A stretch of 64,000 nucleotides of DNA. It comes from Edaphochlamys debaryana. Taxonomy: Eukaryota > Chlorophyta > Chlorophyceae > Chlamydomonadales. A program made the position numbers and the translations under genes. The stretch is taken from the NCBI GenBank assembly GCA_016858145.1, contig JAEHOE010000025.1, positions 1,054,001 to 1,118,000 on the forward strand, written 5' to 3'. Below, piece by piece: positions 11,701-23,700 of the stretch; position 1 is the first letter of the stretch; each line of letters starts with the position of its first letter. A model generated the notes under the pieces. The model searched no databases, was not told where the DNA came from, and saw only the letters and a program-made list of their open reading frames with translations.

Positions 11701-14700
11701 TGAGGCGCGGAGGGTGAGGCCGGGGCGGGACACGAGCAGCCCCTCCGGCCCCGCGGGGGGGCTACAGCGGGGCGGCAGCAGTAGCACCCCACCCCCGCCC
11801 CCGCCTGCGCCCAGGGAGCCGTCCAGCACCGCACCCTCCGCCGCATCACCACTGCCGCCGGAGTCTGCGGGGGCCAGGGCGGGCTCCAGGCTCCACACCC
11901 GCAGCGCCTGGGGCCGGGGGCCAGGAGCGGAGGGAGGAAGGAAAGAGGCAGTGGAGGGGCAGGCGCGTGCCACCCGGCTCTTGCGAAGCACCTACAACTG
12001 GCTTCCGCCCCCCTGTGCCAGCCTGTGCACTCTCTTGTGCATCCCCTGCCCCCCCCCCCCCTGCACCCCCTCCCACCTGCCCCCCCCCTCCCACCTGCCC
12101 CTCCCCGAACACCAGCCGCGGCGCGTCCACTGGCGGCAGGAGGAGGGCCGCGGAGCCGCCCAGAGCTCCCGAGGCCCGCGCCAGGGAGGGCGGCGGCAGC
12201 AGCTCGGGACCGAGCGGCGCCTCCCCGCCGACCTCCCCCTCGCCTCCGTCCAGCCTGCGCCACGTCAGCAGCGGCAGCTCCAGGGCCTCCAATGCCCCCT
12301 CCACCTCCCCCGCCTCTGCCTCTGCCTCCTCCTCCGCGGCCGCCAGGGCCTCCAGCGCGGGCCCCAGCTCCAGCGCCCACACGCCCCCCGCAGCCCGCCA
12401 GCCCGGGGGCGCCCCGCCCCGCGCCAGCCCCCCCGTCAGCAGCAGCCGCGACCCCGCAAGCGCCAGGGCGGCGTCCAGGCGGGGGCCCGGGCCGCAGCCC
12501 AGCGTGCGCAGGGGCAGCCACCTGCAGGGGGGGAGTTGGCACAGACGCATCGGTCACTGCACGCGAGGTGCGCTGCTTGCTGGGGCACGGCTTACCCTCA
12601 TGCAGCCCCCCCACCCCCACCCCCTGCCCCCACACACCCGCCTCCACCCCCCGCCCCCGCCCCCGCCCCCAGCCCCTGCTCACCTGGTCCCCGCCGCGGC
12701 CCCCTCGGCCCGGTGCCTCAGCAGCCACGCGTCCCCCAGCAGCCCCGAGGCCTCCCCGGGGTCCACCGCACCGCTGCCCCCGAACACCGCCATCACCCAC
12801 CCCGCGGCCCGCACGGCCTCCGTCCCCGACCCCGACCCAGGCCCCGAGGGGGGCGCTGGGGGCCAGGGCAGTAGGGGCGAGGCCGCGTGGCGCTGGCGGG
12901 GCGGGGGCTGGGGCCCTCCCCCCGAGGGCCACAGGGGCGTGGCGGCGAGCAGCGGCCCCCCCTCGGGCCCCTCCAGGTCGGCGGCCAGGTCCCCCTCTGC
13001 CTGGGGAGGGCTGGGGGAGGGAGGCGGCGGCAAGGAGGGGGGAGGGGAGAGCAGAGGCGGAGGGGGCTCCACGGGTGGCGGGCGGGGGGGAGACAGCCGC
13101 GGCGGCGGCCTGCCCCAGCGGGGGGGCGGCGGGGGCGGGGCGGGGGCGGCCTCGGGGGGCTGGCTGGGGGCGGCCGGGCGGCGGGCCAGGGGCGGGGGCG
13201 CAGCTGCGGTGGGGCGCTTGCACACGAACACGCGCTCCGCCTCGCAGTCATCCGCCTGGGGTTGGGGTGGGATGAGGTGGGGTGGGGTGGGGGGCGTCAG
13301 AGGGGAGAGGGAGTTGATCGAAAGGGGCACAGCCGAGCAGGGCTCGTCAGCCGGAGGACTGATCTGGTTCCCCAACGCTCCCTCCTTGTCCTACCCCAGT
13401 CACCCACCGCCCAGGTCTGTGTGACCGAGTCCAGGCTGACACACAGGGAGGAGGGGGAGGAGGGGGAGGAGGGCGAGGCGCCGCCGGGGCCCTGAGAGGG
13501 GAGCTTGGGCTGCCCGGGCGCCTGAGCACAGGGGGGGGGGGGGCGGGTGTGTCTGGATGCAGCGCCTGCCGTTGGAGCCCTCTGCAGGCGCTGCAGGGGG
13601 GCACGTCCGCAGGGCCTCCGGACGGGCGGGAGCGGTGCAACGCATCCCTCTGTTCGTAGCAACAGGGGGGCACACCCGGCAGGCCCGCACCCACCCAGGC
13701 CTGGAAGACGAAGGGGCTGCCGTCCAGCCACCTGAGCCCCCGAGGAACACGGGGAACAAGGGAAGGCAGACATGCCCGACGTTGGCTGTACATAGGAAAT
13801 GCCCAGTCTCCCGCCCGCCTTCTCCCCAGCACGCGCACACGCGTGGCGACAGCCCGGGTGCAGGGGCGCCCACGCAGGCCGCACCTGAACTCGTCCACGA
13901 AGCGGCCGTTGTCCAGCCCCAGCAGCACAGCGAACGCAGCGCCGCCCCCCTCGGCCCCCGCCCCCTCCCCCTCCCCCAGCAGCGCCCCCAGCGCCCCCAG
14001 CAGCCAGGCCTGCTCCCCCGCGTCCGCCAGGGACAGCAGCGCCGCGCCCGCCGCCCCGCACACCGCCCGCGCCTGCGCCTGCGTGAAGCGGTGGGCGTAG
14101 AGCAGGAAGTCGTGGCCGCCGCGGGGGAGCAGGCGGTCGGGGGGGGGCCGGCCTGGGGGGAGAGGGGGCGGGGGAGATGGGCGTTGGGCAGGCCCCAACC
14201 AGGCATTCTCATTCTCCAGCGCATCCCCTCAGCACGGGCCTGTGTGTGGTGCAGAGGCGCAGCACAAGGGCGCAGCAGCCGCCGGCCCCGCCCCCCCCCC
14301 TCTCGGAGCACCCACGTGCGCACACGAAGCCCAGCTGCTCCTCGCACGCCGCCCCCTGCAGCGCCAGCAGCGCCCGGCCGTCGCTGCAGCGCCCCAGCGC
14401 CAGCGCCCCGCAGCCGCCGGGGGCGGAGCCGGGACCCGCGGCGGGTGGGGGCGCCGGTGCGGGGGGCAGCAGGGCCGCGGGGCGCCGGGGCTGCGCGGGG
14501 GCGGGGGGCGGGCGGAGCAGCCCCGCCCCGCCCCACCCCCCCGCCGCTGCGTCCCAGGCCTGCAGCTGCTCGGGCGTCAGGGGGCTGCCGTCGGGCCAGC
14601 GGGGCGGGCCGTCTGGGGGAGGGAGGGGCCCAAGGGGGAAGCAAGCCGTGTGTCCGCAAGGGTTCCAGAGGGCAACAACAGATGGCGTCGGTGAGGGAGG

Positions 14701-17700
14701 TCCGGATCGCATGATGGCTGCAGGCCTGGGACCTGGCTGGGGCCGCTACAGCGGCTGAGAGAGAGAGAGAGAGTTGCACCTCGGCACAGCCCCTCGGTCA
14801 TGCCCTCAGCGCGGCTGGTTGCAGCCCCCCCCCCCCCTCACCCGCCGGCAGCTGCATGCCGGTCCACAGCCGCACCAGGTCCCCCCCGGCCGCCTGGGGC
14901 AGCGGCAGCCGCGACCCCCGGCCCCCTCCGCACGCCGAGGTGTTGCCCCGCACCAGCCCCTGCGCCTCGGCCAGGCCCAGGGCGGCCTGGGGGGGAGGGT
15001 GGGTGGGTTAGGGGAGGGGTGGGGGGGAGGGGTGGGATGGAGGTGGCGGGCCTTCAGCATCGAGGTACAGATCACGTGGCTGTGCCGGGACAGTGGGCGG
15101 CGGTCCCCTCGCGGGGTCCAATGGTCTTACAGGTTTCCTTCCCACGCACGGCACGCGCACCCACCCTCCCCGCACCCACCATGGCTAGCGCCGTCTGCAG
15201 CTGCGGTGAGCCAACGGCCGCCAGCCAGCCGCCCAGCTGCGGGGGGGGGGGAGCCGGTCGTAAGGGCTGGTGAGGGGATGGTGGGGGAGGGAGTACTTGA
15301 GCGCTCACAATGACAGGCTGGTCGCTGGTGCAGTGGTGCAGTGGGCGGCCAAGGCGAACCCCACCCACCCGCCCGCACGCACGCACGCACCTGCTCGCAG
15401 CTGCTGGCAGCCACGTCCGCAGAGACCTATCGGGGCGGGAGGAGCGGAAGTATGGAAAGCCACAGGGCGCAGCGGGCCCTTGGAGCTTTGAGCACTGCCA
15501 AAGCCAGTGCCTCTATCCTCTTGGTTTCCGAGGTTCGCGGGAAGCCCGCAACGTCTCCTCCATACCCTCGCTTGCCCCCACCGGACCCCCCTCCCCGTCC
15601 CCCCCAAAGCTCTCCAATACGTCCAGAAGTCATCCCCCCCCCCCTCCCCCACCTGCATCTGCGCGGGGCTGGCCACCAGGTACTGCAGCCCCCCTCGGCC
15701 AAGCAGCGCCAGGGAGGAGGCGGGGGGGAGCGGCACGGCCAGGGGCACTGCGGGGGGGCGGGGCGCGTTGGAAGTAAGGGGACATTCTGGCCTGCATGGG
15801 CTTGCCAAGCGCCTGGGGGTTACAAGCGATGGGGCAGCTCTCGGGCAGCGCACGCTGGCGTGTAGCCCCACCCCACCCCACCCCGCTCACGCTCGCACAC
15901 AAAGGGCATCTCTGGGCCGCTGCAGGCCGCGGGGCGCCAGCGGAGCGAGGGCGAGCCGCCCGGGCCCTCCCCCGGTGCCAGCTGCCCGGCCGCACACGTG
16001 AGGAGCGAGGCCAGCCCTGGCGGCGACAGGGGGGGTGAGGAGGGGGCAGGTGGGGGTCACGCCCGCTCGCAGGGGCAGCACTAGCAGCGCTGCTGCCACC
16101 CTCTGACCCGCAACAGGGGTTCCCACCTGTGGCCGGCTCCCCTGTCGCCCAGGCCCGGTAGGCGCCCAGCGGGGTGGAGGCCGCGGGCCCCGCCTCGGCG
16201 GCCGCGCCCTGCCAGGCCCAGGCCCAGGCCCCCGGGCCCCCGGCGGGGTCGGCGGCCGCCCGCAGGCCCAGCCAGAACTGGGAGCGTGCGGGCATGGCCT
16301 GCGAGGGGGGAGGGCGGGAGGGCCGGGAGGGCAGACGGGAGGGGTCGGATGCTGCGCGCCATTGCGTCAACGCAGGCGGGAGAGCCGGAGGCCGGGGAGG
16401 CTGCAAGCGGGGACTACGCCAGGGACGGGCTCCGCCCAGCGGCCACGCGCTTCCGCTCCCCCCTCCTGCTCCTCAGCGGCGCTCGCGCACCTGAGTGACC
16501 AGCCCCGCCAGGAGCGCCGCCTCCGTGGCAGAGCCCGCAGAGGCCAGCGCCCCGGCCCCCAGCCCACCCCCATCCCCGCCCGCAGCGGCGCAGGTGGCCA
16601 TGGCCTGGTCCCGGGACAGGTCCTGGGGGGGGGGCGGGGAGTGAGCAGGAGCGTGGGGGCATGCGAGGGGATTGGGAGTGGGGGCAGGCGGGAGGCCGGA
16701 TAAGCTAGCCGGGGGCTGGGGGCATTCGCAGGGGGCGGCTGGTCGGTGGCACGTGTGGCTCAGCGCCTGGCTCACCTCCACAAAGACCAGGTACGCCGCG
16801 CGGTTGGAGGTGGCGGCCAGGTCGGGCTGGGGGTCGCCTGCGGGGCGGCGGCGGGGAGCTCTGGGCCGGGGCTGGCGGTCGACCTGGCCCCGCCGCCCCC
16901 CTCCAACACCAACACCTCCACCATCACCCTTACTTCCGGGTCCAGCCCGACCCCGCCCTCCCCCCTTGCTGCGCTCCCCCCTCCCGAGCCCCGCGCACAC
17001 CGCTGCAGGCGAAGGGCAGGCGCGTGTCGCAGGACAGCAGCACCAGCGCCCCCCCGCCCCCGGCCTCCCCGGCCTCCAGCGCCACGCAGGCCCGGCCGCC
17101 GGGCGCCGCCAGCAGCGGTGAGGTGGGGGCGGCGAAGGCAAGGGGCGGGCGCAGGGCGGCCTCCCCCGGCAGCCCCGCGGCCCAGTCGGGGCTGTAGGGC
17201 GCGTCGTCCCTCCAGCGGTAGGCGAACGCCACTACCGCCCCCCCACCGGGCCCTGCAGGCCCCGGCCCCTGCAGGCGCCCGGGGGGTGAGCCCGGACTGG
17301 CGCCCAGCGCTGTGACGGTGAGGCCGGTCCAGAAGAGGGTGGCGTTGGCAGGGGCGGGGGCGGAAAGGGAGGTGGAGGCGAGCAGGGGGGCCATGGCGGC
17401 TGCAACGGCCCGCGCTGCGGCGGGGGAGCGCAGGGTGGCGAGGCGGGAGGCGGGGGGCGGCAGGGGCAGGGGCGCCCGGGAAGCGCCCTGCGTGGGGCAA
17501 AGGGGCGCCAGGGGTGGGACGCTGCACGCGAGCGGCACGGGGGAGGGTGGGGGAGGCGGCCATGCAGGCACACCGGCGGCGGGGTCCCGGCGCCACAGCG
17601 CTCCTCACCTGCAGCACTGCAGCCGCCGCAAGGGCTGCGGCGGTGCAGGCGGCGTCCGCATCGTCTGAGGGCGGGGGTGGGGGGTGAGCCAAGGGGACAC

Positions 17701-20700
17701 GGGGAGGGTGTTCACGGGCTGCACGACGCATGCGAGCGACGCGTGGAACGCTCCCGGCCGCCCGCGGCCCCACCCGGGTTCCTCCACTGCGATGCGCCGC
17801 TGAAGAGGGCGAAGCGGACGCCGTCCCGCAGCAGTGCGCCGTTGGGCTGGCTGCTGGAGCCTGGGGGGGGGGCGGCACCGGCGGGTGAGCAGGAGGGGGC
17901 GGGATGATTTCAGGAACATCCTCCGGGGGGGCAAGGGAGCAAGGAGGCGCAGAGGGGAGGCGCATGCACAAACGCGGTGCGTTGCGTGCTGTGCACGGCA
18001 CGCGCAGGGTGCTGCATCAGGTTGCTGTGGAGCGGCCTCCACAACGCACGCCATACGTGTTGTGTGGAGTGCTCCAGCCTTCCACCTTCCCCATTCCCCG
18101 CCTCACGCTTGCACAGGGGTGGCAGCAGGGCGCTGCAGGGCGCCAGGCTGTAGGCCCCCGCGGCCCCTGAGGCGATGCGCGGCTGCCAGGCCACGCAGGC
18201 CAGGGGGGCGGGGGCGGGGGGGCCCGCGGGAGGGGGGCCCGAGGCGGCCGAGGCGTTGGGGGAGGCGGCAGGCGCCCCGGGCGGCGGCGGCGGAGCGGAG
18301 CGGGCGGCCGGCGGGGGCGTGAGCGCCAGGGCCAGGGTGGCGGCGGTGGGCCCCGCTCCGTCCCACAGCCGCTCCGAGCCGTCCACCAGCTCCACCCTCA
18401 CACCGCCCGAAGAGCCGGGGCCGGAGGGGGCCGCCACCACTCGCAGCCCCACCCACACCTGCAGCGGCGGCGCCTGGGCGGGGCGCTGCGCCGCAGCCGA
18501 GTCGGCCCAGGCCGCCAGGCCCTGGGAAGGTGGGTGGGGGAGGAAGAGGAACACATGAAGGGTGGGACTACAAGCCTAGCAACCCCTGCGCACGAGAGGT
18601 TTCAGGGCTGCGCGGGTGCATCCCACGCGCAAGCCGGCGGTGGGCGGTGGGCAGAGGGAAGGCCGGGGGAAGGCAGACGAGGTGTACCGGTAAGGGCCGG
18701 GGCCCAGGCCTCACCGCCAGCGCCGCCACGTGCTCCGCTGCGCTGTTGACCGCCGCCAGGTCCCCACCCAGGCGGGCGCAGGCGGCGCGGCCTTGCTCGA
18801 AGGACAGCCCGCCGCTGCCCGGCCCCCCCCCCGGCAGCCCCGGGGGCAGGTCCGGGGGCGCCAGCAGCAGGTACTCCCATCCCGACCAGGTCCATGCGGC
18901 GGAGGGGGCGGGCAGCGGGGCGGGAGCTGGGGGGAGAGGGGGAACGAGGGCAGGGGCGAGGCGGAACGGAGCAGAGCGACGCTGAGCTCAAGGCACGCAT
19001 CTGCTGGGCCGTGCAACGACGACTGCTGCACGCGCAGCTGGCCCCCGGCCCCCGTCAGTGCAGCCCGCCCGTCCCCCCTCCCCACTCCCCACCTGTGCAC
19101 ACGAAGGGCAGGCTCCGCTGTGCGCAGGCCTCCGCGTGCCACGCCCCGCCCTCGGCCAGGCTCAGCCGCGTGCAGGCGACGGCCGGGGCCTCGCCCTCGC
19201 CCTCCCCCGGGGCCAGCGCCCGCGGCTCCCCCGCCGCCCAGCGGCTAAGGGCCAGCGGGGAGCCGTCCGCGTGGGCGAAGGGCTGCCCGGGCGCGGGCTG
19301 CTGCACCCCGATCCACACGCTGCCCTCGGGCAGGACCTGCTCCCCCGCCTCCGCCTGGGCACTCGCCAGCAGCGCTAGCAGGGCGGCCTGGAGGGGTGGG
19401 GGTGGGGGGTGTGGGGTGCATGATGAGTGGAAGGGGTGTGTGATAAGGCATGCGGGGTACAGGAGGGCACACATCCACCCGACGCACCTCCTCTCCGGCG
19501 TTGCGCAGGGAGGCCAGCCACCCCCCCGAGGGGCCGGGGGCCAGCTCCGAGGCATTGCTAGCGCCGCCCGACTCCTGTGGGGCGGGGGGGGGGGGCAGGC
19601 AGGGCAGGGCCCGCAGCGAAGCCTTTGCATTGAAAGTCCGGCCCGGCGCTGGGTGGGGGCCTTGGCCTCCTCCCTCCCTCCCTCCTCCATTCCCCCCCCC
19701 CCGCCCCTGCCTGGTTGCTGGCGCACACGGTGGCCGCCAGCGATGCGGTGGCGGGCTCCCTGGGGCCGGGAGAGGTCGGGGGCGGGGGTTCAGGGGCCAG
19801 GGATTGTCCACGCCAGGCCTTCTGAGGGCTTACCCCACCCCACCCCCTAACCAGTGCGCAGCAGCGCAGCCCACAGGGCCCCCAGGCCAGGGCTGTCTCA
19901 CGGGAAGAAGGCCAGGCGGCGGCCGTCGTAGTCGATGTGGGCGGCGGGGGTGGTGCCGCCCTTGCACGCCACGAACAGACCCTCGGAGCAGTCGGCCACG
20001 TAGCCCCGACCCGCCAGGTCCCCCTCCCCCCCCTCCCCCTCCCCTCCCCCCAACTCCACAGCCACGCAGGCCCCCGGGCCCGCCTCCTCCGCCGGCGGCA
20101 GCCCCAGCCCCGCCTCCAGGTCCCACGCCACCGGGCCGCCGTCCGCCCAGGCGTACTCGTAGCGGCCGCCCCCGCCCCACCCAGCAGGCGAGGCGGCTCC
20201 GTCGGGCGCTGGGCTGCCCCGAGCAGAGGGCGAGGGCGAGGGCGAGGGCGAGGGCGCGGGGCCTGGGCCTGGGCCGTCCGCGGGGCTGCGCTCCCGCACC
20301 CCCAGCCCCGCCCACACCGCCGGCCGCCGCCCCCCCGCCAGCTCGAACAGCGCCACCTCCCGCAGTGCCGCCAGCACCTGTTCCAGCTCGGAGGCGGAGG
20401 CGAAGGAGGCGGGGGCGCGGCCGCTGGCGGCGCAGACCGCCTGGGCCTGGGCCCAGGTGGCGGGGTGCAGGGTGTGGAGGTAGAGGCTGAAGGCGCCGCG
20501 CATGGGGCGGCGGGAGGCGGGCATGGGCTGGGAGGGGTCGGGCACTGCGGGCAGAGGTGCGAGGGGGTGAGGGGGAGGGATTAAGTCGTCAGGACAGGTA
20601 GGAAGAGATGGACCAGCGCGGTATGGCATACACCCACTGCAGTCGCGGTTTCTCAAGAGTTGGCCCTTGAGCCCATGACCGTGTGCCTCTGAGCGCTGCA

Positions 20701-23700
20701 CGGACGCCCCAGCAGAACGCACCCTTGCAGGCGAAGGGCAGCTCCGAGGCGCAGGGCGTCTGCACCCAGCCGCCGCCCGACACCGCATAGCAGGCCGCGG
20801 GGCTGGCGGCGAGGGCGTAGGCGGACGCGGACGTTGGAGGGGCGGCTGCGGCGACAGGCGCGGGCAGGGGGCGCGGCGCCGGGGGCTGCGGCGGCGCGCG
20901 CAGGCGGGGGCTGGCGTAGTCGAGTGCGGTTCCGTCGAGCCAGCGGCTGACGGTGCTGTTGGGGGGGACGCCCGAGTCTGAAGCGGGGAGCACCTCCACC
21001 AGGCCCAGCCACATCCTGTGCGGGATTGGGGTTGGGGCGCGTCAGTGGACGGAGGGTGCACGAGAACCGCGGCAGGGGGGCCATGGGGGCCTGCACCTGC
21101 CCAGCACTGCTAGCACTGCAGCCCGTAGCCCTGTCCGATACCTCCCTACTCCGTCATCCCCTGACCCTCTCCATGCGTCCGTCCCCCGCCCCGACCCCCA
21201 CCCCCGGCCGTCCCCACCTGGGCGCCTGCCCAAGGTCCCCCAGCACCCCCTCCAGCGCCCCCCGCAGCGCCGCCGCCTCCGAGGGCGAGTGCAGCGACAG
21301 CAGCCGCCCCCCGCTGCCCCGGCACACGGCCTCCGCCGCCGCCTGCGCCGCGGGCAGCAGGTGCAGGTGCAGCGCGGCGCCCGGCAGCGCGGGGAGGGCC
21401 AGGGCCTGGTCGGGCGGGGGGGGGGACCCCGGGAGCGACTCACACAGGAAGGGCAGGCGCGCGGTGCAGGGCAGCACGGAGGCGGGGTCGCCGCTGGGCC
21501 CCGCGTCGGCTGCGGTGGCGTTGGCGGCGGTCGATGCTGGAGGCACGGTGGCTGTCAGGAGGCCCACGCAGCGCTCCGCGTAGGTCCCCGGCGCCAGGCC
21601 CGGCAGCAGCGCGGCGCCCGCCTCCGCCGCCCGCTGCAGCAGGCCGGAGCCGGAGCCGGGGCTGGAGCCGGGGCCCTGGCTGCCGCCGGGGGGTGGGGGC
21701 GGCCAGGCGCCCCCGGGCCCCAGCGTGGCGATGGGCGTCCCCGGCAGCCACAGCAGCAACACAGTGCCGCCGGGGGGGGCGGAGGTGGCGTTGGGGTTGG
21801 AGGTGCCGCTGGGGCTTGGTGGCGGCGGCGGAGGAGGTGGGGCGGAGGCGTTGGCGCTGCGCGGCGGCGAGGGCGGTGCGGCCTGCGCGGCCCCGCCTGC
21901 GCCCGCCACGGCCCGCACCAGGAGGCCGCTCCACAGCGCTGAGCCGGGGGCGGCCGCCGCCTCGGGGGGGCGCCAGGTGCGGCTCTGGGGGCCGTGCGGG
22001 CGGCGGCAGGGGGGGGCTGCGTCAGCGTCCATGGTCCCTGCACTGCACTGCACTGCACTGCACTGCAGGTGGTCTGCAGCACCCAGCCCTGGTCCCCATC
22101 CCCGCACCCACCGCTATCGCCGCCAGCTGTGCGGCCTCCCCGGGGGAGCTGGGCCGCACCAGGCTGGCCCCGCGGGCGGCGCACACCGCTGAGGCCTCCA
22201 GCGCGGGCAGCGGCAGCAGCTGCGAGGGGGGGAGGGGGGACGGAGGGAGGGGGAGGGGGCGGTCAGCGCGTGGTGCCGCACTGCATGGATCTGCCCGGCC
22301 GCGGTGCGGTGGCTCACCGGGAAGGCGGAGAGGCGCTGCGTGCCCCTCAGCAGGGAGAAGGCGGGCGTCCGCAGGGGTACTGGGGGGAAAGGGGGCAATA
22401 CGTATCACGCTCACCCGGGTTCTCTGCGCACATGCTCGTATGCTCTCTCGTTACCACCCTGCCTTGACCCTCCTCCCCCCCCCCCCCCCCTCACCCCTGC
22501 ACACGAAGGGCAGCTCCATGACGCAGGGCAGCATGCGCATGCGCCAGGCGGGGGCGGGGGCGGGGGGGGCCGAGGGGCTGGGGCTCGAGGGGGGCGCGTC
22601 CGCGTCCCCCGGCTCCTGCCGCGCCAGGGCCACGCACAGCCTCGGCAGCGCCCCCCGCCCCTGAGCCCCGCCCCCCGCAAGCAGCGGCTCTGGCTCCCCC
22701 GCCGCCCAGCGCACGTACAGCGGCTCTGCGCCGTCCGCGGAGCGCAGGCGGCCCCCCGCCCCCCGGCCCCCCGCGCCCCCCTGCTCGGGGCCGGCCTCCC
22801 AGAACAGGCCCGACCAGATCAGGCCTTTGGGGGCGGGAGGGGGGAGGGGGGAGGGAAGTGTGTGAAGGGATGCTCGAATGAGCCGGGGAGCCGGAGGCGC
22901 GGCATGGTGTGTGCGAGAGCGGAAGATGCGGGACACGGGGAGTGCCGAGTGCCGGTGTGCTCCAGCCCGACCCCCGCCCCCCCCCGGACCCCCACCTGCG
23001 TAGTCCCCCACCAGCCCCGCCACCGTGCGCCCCTCCAGGTCGCTGCGCAGGCTCAGCAGCTGGCCGCCGCCCTCGCCGCCTGCGGGCAGCCGAGGGGACG
23101 AGTGCAGGGAGGGTGTCAGGCCTGGGTAGGGTGGCGTGTACGGCACACAGCGCGTCAACCTGACCATAACAAGGGGTGTCTGCGGACCCCGCTGCCTGCC
23201 CTCCCACTGCAGCCCCCCACCCCCCCACCTCCCCCTTACCGCTGTCCGCCACTGCATCGCAGGCCCGTGCGGCGGTGCCTGCGTCCACGTGGCTGCCGTA
23301 CAGGGCGTAGGCGCAGTCCTCCCCGGGGCTGGCCAGGGGGCCCCCGGGGAGCAGCACGCGGGCGCGGGGCTGCAGAGGGCCTGGGGGGGGGGGGTCAGGG
23401 AGGGCGGGGGCAGAGTCGGCAAGGCCCGTGAGCGAGGGTGCACCAGGTACACACGCAGCGACCCGTACCGCAGTGCCGGTACCCACACCAGAGACGGGGG
23501 CAGGCGGGAATGCGGGAGGGCAGATTGACGGCACCCACACAGCCCCCTCCCCGCACTGCAGCGGTCGGCCCCTCCCTGCCTGCCCCTCTCACGAGAGCAC
23601 ACGAAGCGCAGTGCTGCGCCGCACTCCGCCGCCGCCAGCGTGCCCGCGGCAGTCAGCGCGCGGCAGCCCCTGCCCTCCGCCGCCGCCGCCGCGCTGGCTC

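Noticed and set aside
21534..22664. Plus-strand frame of 376 codons
   Set aside because: Antisense to CTLD 9-11 exons, no domain, composition-driven.
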